Assembly: GCF_030271835.1 (NCBI RefSeq)
Contig: NZ_CP127389.1
Coordinates: forward strand, 3,818,001 to 3,882,000
Origin: Proteus appendicitidis
GTDB lineage: Bacteria; Pseudomonadota; Gammaproteobacteria; Enterobacterales; Enterobacteriaceae
Direction of reading: 5' to 3'
DNA length: 64,000 nt
The notes under the pieces: generated by a model
Told to the model about the DNA's origin: nothing
What the model saw: the letters and a program-made list of their open reading frames with translations, nothing else
The model's database searches: none
Program-made: the position numbers and the translations under genes
In this document: in pieces, positions 43,301-52,435 of the stretch
Layout: every line of letters starts with the position of its first letter
Numbering within the stretch: the first letter of the stretch is position 1

Positions 43301-44032
43301 ATGGATAATTTAAATCACAATAAGCATATTTCTGGTCAATTTAATGCTGAGTTAGAGCATATCCGTACTGAGCTGATGGTTATGGGGGGGCTTGTTGAAG
43401 AGCAACTGAAAAAAGCCATTACAGCAATGCATAATCAAGACCAAGCATTAGCAAATGACGTTATTCAAGGTGACCATAACGTCAACATGATGGAAGTCGC
43501 CATTGATGATGCGTGTATGCGAATTATTGCTAAACGTCAGCCAACAGCGAGTGACTTACGTTTAATTATGGCGATATCAAAAACGATCGCTGAACTAGAA
43601 CGTATTGGCGATGTTGCTGAAAAAATCTGTAAAACGGCGCTTGAAAAGTTTTCACACCAGCATCAACCTCTGCTTGTGAGCTTAGAATCTTTAGGTCAAC
43701 ACGCCATACAAATGCTGCATGATGTTCTTGATGCCTTTGCACGTATGGACTTGGATGAAGCCGTACGTATTTACCGTGAAGACGCTAAAATTGATAATGA
43801 GTATGAAGGTATCGTCCGTCAATTAATGACTTATATGATGGAAGATCCTCGAACCATCCCAAGTGTACTAACCGCACTATTTTGTGCGCGCTCTATTGAA
43901 CGTATTGGCGACCGTTGCCAGAACATTTGTGAGTTTATTTTCTATTACGTAAAAGGTCATGATTTCCGCCATTTAGGGGGCGACCAAGTAGAAAAAATGC
44001 TCACAAAAAGTGACGACAACACCACTAAATAA
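43301..44032 (+). CDS. phoU: phosphate signalling regulator PhoU
   Basis: 243 aa all-helical negative regulator linking Pst to PhoR. Two PhoU repeats with the E/DxxxD metal motifs ([30 protein letters not shown]). Last gene of the pst operon. Confidence 0.97.
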   Translation: MDNLNHNKHISGQFNAELEHIRTELMVMGGLVEEQLKKAITAMHNQDQALANDVIQGDHNVNMMEVAIDDACMRIIAKRQPTASDLRLIMAISKTIAELERIGDVAEKICKTALEKFSHQHQPLLVSLESLGQHAIQMLHDVLDAFARMDLDEAVRIYREDAKIDNEYEGIVRQLMTYMMEDPRTIPSVLTALFCARSIERIGDRCQNICEFIFYYVKGHDFRHLGGDQVEKMLTKSDDNTTK

Positions 44033-44058
44033 ATTTCTCTCTCTTTTTCTTCTCTTCA

Positions 44059-44088
44059 AAACAGCGACACTGATGTCGCTGTTTTTTT
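44059..44088 (+). terminator. terminator of pst-phoU
   Basis: AAACAGCGACA / TGTCGCTGTTT, 11 bp stem with CTGA loop, then a T run. Confidence 0.93.
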
Positions 44089-44246
44089 ATTTGTTCATAG
44101 ATAAACACCGTTCTAGCTCCACCTCTTTTATAGCCTTATTCCTTAAAAGTATATCGATATCAATTTTTATTATTTTATGAACTTAGATCAACTTGATAGC
44201 GTGATATGCAACATAACGATGATAATTCTTTTCTTTGGGGTGAATA

Positions 44247-45086
44247 ATGAAACTACGTGTTTTGGCAACGGCATTAATTGCAGGCTCTGTACTTTTCTCT
44301 GGTATTGCAAAAGCAGATAAACTCGATGATATAAAAAAAGCAGGTGTCGTACGTATCGCTATCTTTGATAGCAATCCTCCTTTTGGCTTTATTGATCCTC
44401 AAACCAAAAAACTCGCAGGTTATGATGCGGATATCGCCAATGAGATCGCCAAAGATTTAGGCGTAAAACTGGAACTACGTCCAACAAACCCAGCAAACCG
44501 TATTCCACTGTTAAGTTCTAAGAAAGTCGATTTAATCGCCGCTAACTTCACCATTACCGATGAACGCGCTAAACAAGTTGACTTCTCTGTTCCTTACTTT
44601 GCAACCGGTCAAAAATTTATTGCACGTAAAGGCGTTTTAACTAACCCAGAACAAATTCATTCACTGCGTATTGGTGCCGATAAAGGTACTGTTCAAGAGA
44701 TCACTTTACGTGAACGTTATCCTGACACCAAAGTTATCTCTTATGACGATACTCCTCTTGCTTTCGCTGCATTACGTAACGGTAACGTACAAGCCATCAC
44801 ACAAGATGATGCAAAATTAGTGGGTTTATTAGCAAACCTTCCTGATGCCATTAAAGCCGATTTTGAAGTGTCATCATTTAGCATTACGCGCGAATACCAA
44901 GCAGTCGCAGCAGCTAAAGGTGAAGATCGTTTAATTAATGAAATCAATAACACACTATTAAGATTGGAAAAAGAAGGCAAAGCAGACGAGATCTACAATC
45001 GTTGGTTTGGCCCTGAAACAAAATCAGCTCAGCCTCGTGGCGATTTCAAATTTGCCCCATTATCAGAGCAAACACCACAATCTTGA
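44247..45086 (+). CDS. polar amino-acid ABC transporter periplasmic binding protein
   Basis: 279 aa SBP family 3 protein. Signal peptide ends near GIAKA-DKLDDI. FGFIDPQTKKLAGYDADIANEIAKDLG is the family 3 signature; TITDERAKQVDFSVPYF and the GTVQE motif are typical of glutamate/aspartate- or glutamine-type binding proteins. Exact substrate cannot be read from sequence. Followed by a strong hairpin and two permease genes. Confidence 0.88.
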   Translation: MKLRVLATALIAGSVLFSGIAKADKLDDIKKAGVVRIAIFDSNPPFGFIDPQTKKLAGYDADIANEIAKDLGVKLELRPTNPANRIPLLSSKKVDLIAANFTITDERAKQVDFSVPYFATGQKFIARKGVLTNPEQIHSLRIGADKGTVQEITLRERYPDTKVISYDDTPLAFAALRNGNVQAITQDDAKLVGLLANLPDAIKADFEVSSFSITREYQAVAAAKGEDRLINEINNTLLRLEKEGKADEIYNRWFGPETKSAQPRGDFKFAPLSEQTPQS

Positions 45087-45144
45087 TCCTTAAAGCGTAA
45101 TAACTTTCTTCTTTCATTAAAAACAAAGTTATTCCTTTATTAAA

Positions 45145-45176
45145 ACACCTACCCCGCTTCTGCGGGGTTTGGTGTC
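45145..45176 (+). other. strong mRNA hairpin between binding protein and permeases
   Basis: ACCCCGC-TTC-TGCGGGGT core extended by ACACC/GGTGT, with no clean T run. Likely a partial terminator or stabilising hairpin that favours expression of the binding protein. Confidence 0.7.
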
Positions 45177-45193
45177 TACAATAGGTCTATTAT

Positions 45194-45931
45194 ATGTTTG
45201 AGCAATTTCTTTCACATTACCTTCTGGAGCCACACTATTTAAGCTGGCTCTGGAGCGGTTTTCTCATCACCTTGCTTATCTCTTTTTGGACTATTGTCAT
45301 TGCAACATTAATGAGCTTCGCCCTTAGTGCTGCAAGAGATAGCACTTTTGCGCCATTACGCTGGTTAGCCACTGTTTATACTTCGCTGTTTCGTAATACG
45401 CCACTGTTAGTGCAGTTGTTCTTTTGGTATTTCGCATCAGGAGAGATCCTGCCACAAAGCGCCATGATGTGGTTAAACACACCTCATGAGATTGTATTCT
45501 TAGGTGTAACGCTTGCTTGGCCTTCTTTTGAGTTTTTAGCCGGCATTGTAGGTCTGACATTTTACTCAACCCCGTTTATTGCTGAAGAACTAAGAGCAGG
45601 TATTCAAGGTGTTAAACAAGGGCAAAAATATGCCTCTTTAGCACTAGGATTAACACAGTGGCAATCGATGCGTTATGTGATTTTACCTCAAGCCTTTCGT
45701 ATTGCTCTGCCTCCTTTGCTGGGTCAATACATGAATGTGATAAAAAACTCATCACTGACTATGGCTATTGGTGTTGCAGAGCTTTCTTACGCATCAAGAC
45801 AAGTCGAAACAGAATCATTACGTACTTTCGAAGCCTTTGGTGTCGCAACTATTCTTTATATTGCGGCAATAGCCTTGATGGAAGCTTGGGGACAATGGCA
45901 TCAGCAACGTAAATTAGCACAAGGGTATTAA
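45194..45931 (+). CDS. polar amino-acid ABC transporter permease 1
   Basis: 245 aa HisM/GltJ-like inner-membrane permease. FRNTPLLVQLFFWYF and the EAA loop GLTQWQSMRYVILPQAFRIALPPLLGQ are diagnostic of amino-acid permeases. One bp before permease 2. Weak Shine-Dalgarno. Confidence 0.88.
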   Translation: MFEQFLSHYLLEPHYLSWLWSGFLITLLISFWTIVIATLMSFALSAARDSTFAPLRWLATVYTSLFRNTPLLVQLFFWYFASGEILPQSAMMWLNTPHEIVFLGVTLAWPSFEFLAGIVGLTFYSTPFIAEELRAGIQGVKQGQKYASLALGLTQWQSMRYVILPQAFRIALPPLLGQYMNVIKNSSLTMAIGVAELSYASRQVETESLRTFEAFGVATILYIAAIALMEAWGQWHQQRKLAQGY

Positions 45932-45932
45932 T

Positions 45933-46682
45933 ATGGACTTTACTGTTATTGCTGATAACTGGCAGTACTTACTCTTTGGTGCTTATCCTGACGGACCTTT
46001 AGAAGGTGCAGCGCTAACCGTTTTTATCAGTATTATTGCGGGTATTGCATCTATTATTTTAGGTACATTAGGTGGCATTGCACTGGCAATGCTCAGAGGT
46101 GTATGGGTTAACCTTTTTGCGGCTTTTTTAGGCTTTTTCCGTGCTATTCCCGTCATTATGTTGATATTTTGGGTCTATTTTCTATTGCCTGTGGTATTGG
46201 GGATGGAAATACCTGAAATCACCACCGTCATTTGTGCGCTCGCTTTAATTACATCGTCTTATATTGCGCATGGTGTCAAAGCAGGTATTTTGGCAATAGG
46301 AAAAGGGCAATGGCAGGCGGGATTATCTTTAGGCTTTAATCGCTGGCAAGTGTTGTGGCATATCGTATTGCCACAAGCATTACGCATGATGGTGCCTTCA
46401 TTTATTAATCAGTGGATAGCTTTAATTAAAGATACTTCATTAGCTTATGTGGTAGGTGTAGGCGAGCTTTCATTCTTAGCCACACAAGTCAATAACCGCA
46501 GTATGGTTTATCCGATGGAAGTCTTTTTATTTGTGGCTTTTATCTATTTTATTCTCTGTTTTTCATTGGAAATCATAGCTAATCGGATCAACCGATCATT
46601 CTCAATACAAAAAGAAAAACATCCTTTTTGGCAATCCTTATTTTCTTGCAAAAAAATACCATTGAGTGAAAAAGTCATTTAA
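45933..46682 (+). CDS. polar amino-acid ABC transporter permease 2
   Basis: 249 aa, partner permease. FRAIPVIMLIFWVYFLLP and EAA loop GFNRWQVLWHIVLPQALRMMVPSFINQ are typical GltK/HisQ-type motifs. A terminator follows directly; no ATPase gene is linked, unlike gltIJKL or hisJQMP operons. Confidence 0.88.
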   Translation: MDFTVIADNWQYLLFGAYPDGPLEGAALTVFISIIAGIASIILGTLGGIALAMLRGVWVNLFAAFLGFFRAIPVIMLIFWVYFLLPVVLGMEIPEITTVICALALITSSYIAHGVKAGILAIGKGQWQAGLSLGFNRWQVLWHIVLPQALRMMVPSFINQWIALIKDTSLAYVVGVGELSFLATQVNNRSMVYPMEVFLFVAFIYFILCFSLEIIANRINRSFSIQKEKHPFWQSLFSCKKIPLSEKVI

Positions 46683-46689
46683 CTAAACG

Positions 46690-46730
46690 CCTCCCCTAAT
46701 GGGATCTGTTAGGGGAGGTTAAATAATAAA
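46690..46730. terminator. terminator between permease operon and the acyl cluster
   Basis: Perfect 10 bp stem CCTCCCCTAA / TTAGGGGAGG with a 9 nt loop; tails are AT-rich rather than pure T. It stands between the converging amino-acid transporter genes and the end of the minus-strand cluster. Confidence 0.72.
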
Positions 46731-46742
46731 GATAAAAATCGC

Positions 46743-47753
46743 CTAGCTCTTAAATTTTTTTAATGTATTTAATCGTAAGATCATATCAAATGCTAAAATA
46801 AATTCCTGATGGAGTTTATATTGTCTCTCAATAAAATAAAGATAAACCACTAAAGATAAACTAATAGAATAAATAAGAATAAAATTTTCTGTTATATTAA
46901 TAACATAAAATAACAAACAGATGAGTAACGTACCTACTGGGATCAACGTCATAAACAATAATATACGAAGAAATAGGCTTCTCTTTTTTATCTCAGAAAA
47001 GTCTTCTTCAAAAGAATAGCAAATAATCAATCCCATTAAATAATTAATTTTTCTTGCTTTCGATAATAAAAGCATAATAAACAGAACACTATATAATAAT
47101 ATTATCAATGAAATAATAAATTCAATATTAAGATAACCTTGCTCTAACGAAAAGGCAGCACTTTTATAGAGAGGATGCACAATAGGAAAATTAACTAACA
47201 GACTTAAAATAACTTCATTAACAATGATATAAGATATTTTAAATTTTTTTCTGTTACTATTATTCAAAGAAAAGTTATTTAGATAATGAATTGATTTAGT
47301 AAAATAAAATTTTATTACAACACTCATAAATAGCCATATCATCATCGGCGATAACAAAAAGCCAATAAAAATAATCACATATATTTGATTACCATAATTA
47401 ACTTCTATTAAATAAGAGATACTAAGAAAACTTGTAATCACAACAATTATATAAAATAGTGAGAAAATAAAAAACCGATAAGGTGTTTTATTACTATATT
47501 CATATTCTTTAATGTTATTTTTAAAATAAAACTTCTCAGAGAACGTACAATATAACCAATATATTCGCTCATTTGTAATAGCACTCAAAAAGATCACTAT
47601 AAAAATAGCAAAATTACCAATAAATAATTCCCAGTAACTTAGAACAGTATAATTATTAATAAAGCATAAACTTAATACGCTCGAGGCAACATAAATCGGA
47701 ATTAACATAGAGTAATGATGCGATTGTGCATAATAATGATAATTAGGTAACAT
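46743..47753 (-). CDS. unrecognised polytopic membrane protein, last gene of the acyl cluster
   Basis: 336 aa, extremely hydrophobic, with about eight predicted membrane segments (for example 49-60 and 96-115, 120-145, 210-235, 265-290) and short basic loops. No family recognised; no catalytic motif seen. Good Shine-Dalgarno (AGGAGCGATA) and 23 bp gap after the transacylase gene put it in the operon. It could be a membrane acyltransferase, a flippase-like partner of the permease, or an immunity/anchor protein; none of these is supported by motif. Very AT-rich. Confidence 0.7.
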   Translation of the reverse strand: MLPNYHYYAQSHHYSMLIPIYVASSVLSLCFINNYTVLSYWELFIGNFAIFIVIFLSAITNERIYWLYCTFSEKFYFKNNIKEYEYSNKTPYRFFIFSLFYIIVVITSFLSISYLIEVNYGNQIYVIIFIGFLLSPMMIWLFMSVVIKFYFTKSIHYLNNFSLNNSNRKKFKISYIIVNEVILSLLVNFPIVHPLYKSAAFSLEQGYLNIEFIISLIILLYSVLFIMLLLSKARKINYLMGLIICYSFEEDFSEIKKRSLFLRILLFMTLIPVGTLLICLLFYVINITENFILIYSISLSLVVYLYFIERQYKLHQEFILAFDMILRLNTLKKFKS

Positions 47754-47776
47754 TATCGCTCCTATATATAAGATGA

Positions 47777-48715
47777 TTAAATATAATCATTAAAATGCAG
47801 TATATTTTTATCTTTTAAAGAACATGAACTTTTAGCCAAATAATAGAGTGATCGTTTATCGCCAAGCTCTATAAAATTTTTATATCCTAAACTCCCCCAC
47901 AACGCCATTGTTGCAGTCCATTTAACGGTTTCTGTCAGTTGATTGACTAAGTTTTGCTTTATCGTCTCAATATCTGTCGTTACATCAGCCGAAACATTCA
48001 TCACCACGGGTTTATGGGGTATTGAAAATGGGATTTGTTGCAAAAAATGAGCGAGTAGTTTTTTACCCTCTCTCATTAATTCAGTATGCCAAGCGCCATT
48101 AACGGCTAATTTACTGGCTTCTATTTTCATTTTAACTAATTGATTAACGACCTTACGCACACTTTCATACTCTCCACCAATCACTTGGTAAAGCTCGCTA
48201 TTATCACAACAAACATTTACCAATGTAGCCATATTTTGTTGTTCAATAAGGGCAGATAAAGTCTGATAAGAGCAGCCTTTAACCACATACATAGCCCCTT
48301 TTTTATTTGTAGCCAACTGTTGCATTATTGAAGCGCGGTAATTAATTAGCTTAAATACAGATTCAAGTCCAATCACATTCGCGGCGAATAGCGCTGAATA
48401 TTCACCCGCACTATGACCTGCGTATCCAGCCTCATTAACGCAACAACGTTCGCGCAATAAATAAAGAGTGGCGATATTGATCGTTGTTATCGCCACTTGT
48501 TGATAGTGAGTTTGTATCAACTTATTCATCGGCCCTTTTAAACAAATAGCCCTTACATCAAACCCAGCGATTTCACTCGCACAATTCCAAACCCATTTTA
48601 TCGATGGAGAATCGCTATACGCTCTATTTCCCATACCTAAATAAGGCATACCTTGACCGGGAAAAAATAAAATCATTTCTTCTTTTTGATGATATTCTCT
48701 GTCTGTTAACGGCAT
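47777..48715 (-). CDS. malonyl-CoA:ACP transacylase-like protein (FabD family)
   Basis: 312 aa acyltransferase-fold protein that would load extender units onto the cluster ACP. ILFFPGQGMPYLGMG near 15-28 is the GQG motif; nucleophile elbow GHSAGE has S102; R127 in NYRASIMQQ corresponds to the malonate-binding Arg of FabD; catalytic His is H210 (GAWHTELM). All required residues are present, so it should be active with malonyl substrates. Start follows AGGAGTATTAT. It sits near the 3' end of the operon rather than next to the ACP. Confidence 0.85.
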   Translation of the reverse strand: MPLTDREYHQKEEMILFFPGQGMPYLGMGNRAYSDSPSIKWVWNCASEIAGFDVRAICLKGPMNKLIQTHYQQVAITTINIATLYLLRERCCVNEAGYAGHSAGEYSALFAANVIGLESVFKLINYRASIMQQLATNKKGAMYVVKGCSYQTLSALIEQQNMATLVNVCCDNSELYQVIGGEYESVRKVVNQLVKMKIEASKLAVNGAWHTELMREGKKLLAHFLQQIPFSIPHKPVVMNVSADVTTDIETIKQNLVNQLTETVKWTATMALWGSLGYKNFIELGDKRSLYYLAKSSCSLKDKNILHFNDYI

Positions 48716-48737
48716 ATAATACTCCTAAATATTAATA

Positions 48738-50033
48738 TTATTTTTTAAACTTATTTAAATAGTGACTTATTTTAAAAGTAGATACACAAGAGGCTGTTAT
48801 CGCGGAGAAAAGCAGTAACAAAGGTATTTTTAACATAACATCATATTGCCATAACCAAGAAATCATTATTGGATAGCTGTTATCATCTGATATTTTAATA
48901 TTAATTTGCCTTATATTAACCAACCAAGATAATAAATTCCCAATTAATAATATTGATATTGAAATAGCTATTACTATAAAAATAGCCAACAAAATAAATA
49001 GACGAGAAAAACTGCCCCTCCAAATACCTATTTTATTAAATTCAATAATATCGTTTATAGATTTCTTGATGCTAATGACAACTATTTTCTTTATTATAAG
49101 ATAAGAAAAAACAGTAATAACACTATATAGAAATATAATTGACCAATTAAAGAAGGTCATTATAGATACAATATAATCTTTCCTTTCCATAGCTGAAACA
49201 ATCTTCAAATTTAAGGATTTTTCTTTATTTATTTTCTCTATTATTGATATAACACTATCAATATAATAACTATTTTTTAATAAAATATTTATTCTACTTA
49301 CATTTTTATTCTTTTTTAAATCTTGGATAGTTTCCAATGGAATTTTAATAGTTGCATAAGGGTAAGCCTTTATTTGCGTTTTAAAAATACCACGGACATA
49401 AGTTGGTAGGACTATTTTTTTATTTTCATGATTAACAAATATAACGTTAACCCAATCACCATAATTTATATTTATAGAGCTAGCCATAATTTTATCTACG
49501 GTGATTTCTGTTTTTTTGATATTAGATAACTCACTTCCTAAAGTAGTTAGATCGTATGCCCCTATAGATAATAATAACTGAGGTTCAATCGCTAGCCCCC
49601 AAAAAAACATAATTTTTTTATTAATTAAATTTTCCACCGCCCCTAAAAAAATAATTTGAGGTGAGATTATCTGTATTTTTCCTGATAGTTCAACATTCTT
49701 TGTTAATAAATCGATAATCTCTTCAGCATTTGTTATTTCTAAATAGCTATTTTTATCATCAATATTATTTTTATTCTCTTTCTTATATATTTCGATATGA
49801 CCAAAATTAGAATATGCAACTTGTTCTTTTAATAAAAAATAGATGTGATTATAAAAGCCATGATAAAGAAATGTCACCACAGAAAGTAATGTAAGAAAAC
49901 ATAAACTTCGATAAAAATAACCAATTGAACGATAGAACAAGCCTAAAGTATACTTTATATAAAACCAAGATAATGAAATAGAAAGTAACATTATAAATAT
50001 AATTACTGTGATAAATATAATAATATTTTCCAT
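48738..50033 (-). CDS. MacB/LolC-like ABC transporter permease
   Basis: 431 aa with an N-terminal membrane helix pair (1-30 and 40-60), a long extracytoplasmic domain (about 70-285) and three C-terminal membrane helices (about 295-320, 345-375, 395-415). This is the FtsX/MacB/LolC/E layout used by systems that move lipids, lipoproteins or peptides out of the inner membrane toward the periplasm. Sequence identity to any named member is low. Its start overlaps the stop of the secreted TPR-like gene by 1 bp (TAATG). The only local ATPase gene encodes a degenerate protein. Confidence 0.72.
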   Translation of the reverse strand: MENIIIFITVIIFIMLLSISLSWFYIKYTLGLFYRSIGYFYRSLCFLTLLSVVTFLYHGFYNHIYFLLKEQVAYSNFGHIEIYKKENKNNIDDKNSYLEITNAEEIIDLLTKNVELSGKIQIISPQIIFLGAVENLINKKIMFFWGLAIEPQLLLSIGAYDLTTLGSELSNIKKTEITVDKIMASSININYGDWVNVIFVNHENKKIVLPTYVRGIFKTQIKAYPYATIKIPLETIQDLKKNKNVSRINILLKNSYYIDSVISIIEKINKEKSLNLKIVSAMERKDYIVSIMTFFNWSIIFLYSVITVFSYLIIKKIVVISIKKSINDIIEFNKIGIWRGSFSRLFILLAIFIVIAISISILLIGNLLSWLVNIRQINIKISDDNSYPIMISWLWQYDVMLKIPLLLLFSAITASCVSTFKISHYLNKFKK

Positions 50034-50701
50034 TAATTACTCTCTAATGTCAGAGGCTGAATAACCGCGGTTTTTTCAATAGGTAACCACGGAGGAACGC
50101 CTGTTAAACCATATTTAGCCATTATTTTATGCGCTTCACTTTCTTTAAGTAATTGGGCTATTGCACTCTCTGCTTGTGAAAACTGATGACAACCCCATAA
50201 TGACCGTATATACATATATTTGATCATTGGAATAAGATCAGCACTTATATTGTTATTTTCAAATAATTGCTGACTATCCTTTTTAGCAATAACACAGCGT
50301 CCTAAATCGTGAGGTGTAAAGGCATCCATTCTTAATCGTAAATAAGCTAATCGCCAATTATCTGGATTTTCTTCCACTGCTTCATCAAGATAAAAAAACG
50401 CCTGTTTTATTGCCCTTGCAGCCTGAGAATAATACTTACTGTTATGATAAAATTCAGATAAAAAGACACTTGCATACCCATAAATTATTTTATCAAATTG
50501 ATTATTATTTTTTTTAATATCATTATCTAAATCTGAAATTAATTTTGTCAATTTAGAACTTTCAGTAAAATTATTTAACGATATAAAGATAAAAAAATGA
50601 TTATTAATATTTCTATTATTTGCTTTACTCTCTACTTGAAGAAGAAATAGTAACATCAGAATCAAAACTACAGTAATATTGTTAACGCTTCTCCTCATCA
50701 T
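50033..50701 (-). CDS. exported TPR-like protein of the acyl cluster
   Basis: 222 aa. N-terminal signal peptide (MMRRSVNNITVVLILMLLFLLQVESKA), no lipobox, so periplasmic or anchored. The body is helical (YASVFLSEFYHNSKYYSQAARAIKQAFFYLDEAVEENPDNWRLAYLRLRMDA region, around 75-130) and TPR-like. The start I chose has GGAG six nt upstream; an ATG four codons earlier has none. It overlaps the ATPase-like gene by 20 bp. No known family recognised; it may act as a periplasmic adaptor for the permease. Confidence 0.68.
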   Translation of the reverse strand: MMRRSVNNITVVLILMLLFLLQVESKANNRNINNHFFIFISLNNFTESSKLTKLISDLDNDIKKNNNQFDKIIYGYASVFLSEFYHNSKYYSQAARAIKQAFFYLDEAVEENPDNWRLAYLRLRMDAFTPHDLGRCVIAKKDSQQLFENNNISADLIPMIKYMYIRSLWGCHQFSQAESAIAQLLKESEAHKIMAKYGLTGVPPWLPIEKTAVIQPLTLESN

Positions 50702-51389
50702 ATAATTCTCCATTTTTAAGTCTCATAATATTATTCACATCCAAAACGGAGCAATGACAACTCGTTGTTAATAATATTGGCATTGATAGCTCAGTGTGTA
50801 TTTTTAATAATATTTGAATAAAATCATAAAAATTATCTTGATTGAAATTACCATTATTATAATTAGCAATAATACACTTCGGTTTTTTCGCCAAAACTCT
50901 AGCGAAAGCCACTTTTAATAATTGTTCTGATGATAGTCTTTTTAGTCTCTGATGATAAAGTTTTTCTATCCCCATAAATTTAAGTGAATTTATAATTTGA
51001 CACTCTCTGTTTTTTTTATATTTATAGTTTAATATTGAATAATAAATATTATCAAACACGCTATAATCATTAAAAAAATAGTTATTTCTAGAAATAAAAC
51101 CGATCATCTCATTTCTTAATAATGCACGCTGTTTTTCATTCAATGAATGTAAATAAAATCCTGATAAATAAGCATCGCCAGTATATTTAATATCGATACC
51201 TGAAATAATACTAATCAACGCGTCTTCTTCATTATCATACTGATATTTAATTAATGTAAAATCATCATTATTTATATTAAACGTGATGTTTTTTAATATG
51301 CTTTTTTGATTACTCTTATCACCAACGCGCTTATTAATATTAGAGAGAGAAATCAATGCTATTTGAGACGCTTTTTTTATTACACTCAT
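50682..51389 (-). CDS. degenerate ABC ATPase (LolD/MacB-like pseudo-ATPase)
   Basis: 235 aa that aligns along its whole length with LolD/MacB ATPases (ILKNITFNINNDDFTLI, YLHSLNEKQRALLRNEMIGFI, NGELYDEE) but lacks every catalytic motif. The Walker A position (48-58) reads KYQYDNEEDAL instead of GxxGxGKST; the Q-loop Gln is R101; the signature is LSSEQ (152-156); Walker B (170-178) reads PKCIIANYN with no Asp-Glu; the H-loop His is S210. The reading frame is intact, has normal operon spacing, and the adjacent permease is also intact. It therefore looks like a maintained pseudoenzyme rather than a decaying gene. Confidence 0.78.
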   Translation of the reverse strand: MSVIKKASQIALISLSNINKRVGDKSNQKSILKNITFNINNDDFTLIKYQYDNEEDALISIISGIDIKYTGDAYLSGFYLHSLNEKQRALLRNEMIGFISRNNYFFNDYSVFDNIYYSILNYKYKKNRECQIINSLKFMGIEKLYHQRLKRLSSEQLLKVAFARVLAKKPKCIIANYNNGNFNQDNFYDFIQILLKIHTELSMPILLTTSCHCSVLDVNNIMRLKNGELYDEEKR

Positions 51390-51400
51390 AAATTACCCTA

Positions 51401-52435
51401 CTATTGCTTCCAACAATCAAGTAGCCAAGTGCCATTTTCTCCATCAAATGCACTCAAAATATGATGTGAGGAAGAACCTCCTATTTTTTGTAAATGATCA
51501 AACATAAGAACAGGCGTGATAAATCCACTATCACCATAAAGGCGGTTTAAAAAATAACGATTAATATGAGAGGGTAACATTGACAATGTTGCTTCTAGAA
51601 TAGAAATATATCTATAAGTTAGTAAAGCAGCAGTATAAATTGACTTAGTATTTTCATTAATTAATTCATCCCACTCATTCCTTAGTTTTTTTATTGCCTT
51701 TCTTTTATTTTTATCAATAGAAAAATATCGATTAATATAAATAGAAATATCTGATCGCACTTTTTTACTTACAATAATACAAGCCACTCTTTCAATACTG
51801 TTGATATGATTAAGTGTTTTGGGTTTAAAAAAAGAGGCTAATGGTTGTCTGTCTATTTCACTAAAAGATAAAATAGGTATGGCTCGAAAACCGCCACAAA
51901 TAAAAATATTATCCAAAAGAGCACTATTAATTAATTTTTGTGCTAATAGTAATGCTGACATCATGCCATTACGTTCACCTCTTATCTTACAAGAGAAATT
52001 TTTGATGCTATATTTTTTTATGATATTTCTAGGAATAATATTAAGAGTAAAAGCATCTCTTAAGCTATCAATCTGCTCAAAAGCGGTTAATTCTCCCCAT
52101 GCATCAATATAAATAATGCCATTTCTCTCTTTTTTTAATTGAAATTGTGACTGAGTATCTAAACAAGAAAATGCTTGATCAACTACGTTCTCTATCGCAT
52201 ATAAATAGGGGCGACAATTTGTTTTTCTTATTCCCTCACGTAAGTACATATCATAATTGACCCCATAGCGTTGAAAACTCCAACTCGTTTCTCCGCTCTT
52301 TTTAACGGCCAAACGTAACATATGTGATTCCCATACGTTGTACCATGAAGGAATAAAAGGCATAAGTGGCTCTTGTGGCTCGTAAAAAGCATAAGCCGCC
52401 ACATTAATGGCTTCAGAGGATATTAATAGGCTCAT
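51401..52435 (-). CDS. highly divergent ketosynthase-like (thiolase-fold) protein
   Basis: 344 aa. The segment IRGERNGMMSALLLAQKLINSALLDNIFICGGFRAIP (about 158-194, shown here in part) has the shape of the ketosynthase nucleophile helix and the following VxGGxE strand, but without the active-site Cys. The C-terminal SAFDGENGTWLLDC recalls the ketosynthase end strand. No other catalytic residue can be placed. The call rests on pattern and on its position after two ketosynthase genes; it overlaps the upstream ketosynthase-like gene by 4 bp. Possibly a structural partner. Confidence 0.5.
   Translation of the reverse strand: MSLLISSEAINVAAYAFYEPQEPLMPFIPSWYNVWESHMLRLAVKKSGETSWSFQRYGVNYDMYLREGIRKTNCRPYLYAIENVVDQAFSCLDTQSQFQLKKERNGIIYIDAWGELTAFEQIDSLRDAFTLNIIPRNIIKKYSIKNFSCKIRGERNGMMSALLLAQKLINSALLDNIFICGGFRAIPILSFSEIDRQPLASFFKPKTLNHINSIERVACIIVSKKVRSDISIYINRYFSIDKNKRKAIKKLRNEWDELINENTKSIYTAALLTYRYISILEATLSMLPSHINRYFLNRLYGDSGFITPVLMFDHLQKIGGSSSHHILSAFDGENGTWLLDCWKQ

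Noticed and set aside
50682-51389. Frameshifted or pseudogene ABC ATPase
   Set aside because: The frame is continuous for 235 codons, with correct spacing and end-to-end family alignment; loss is confined to catalytic motifs.
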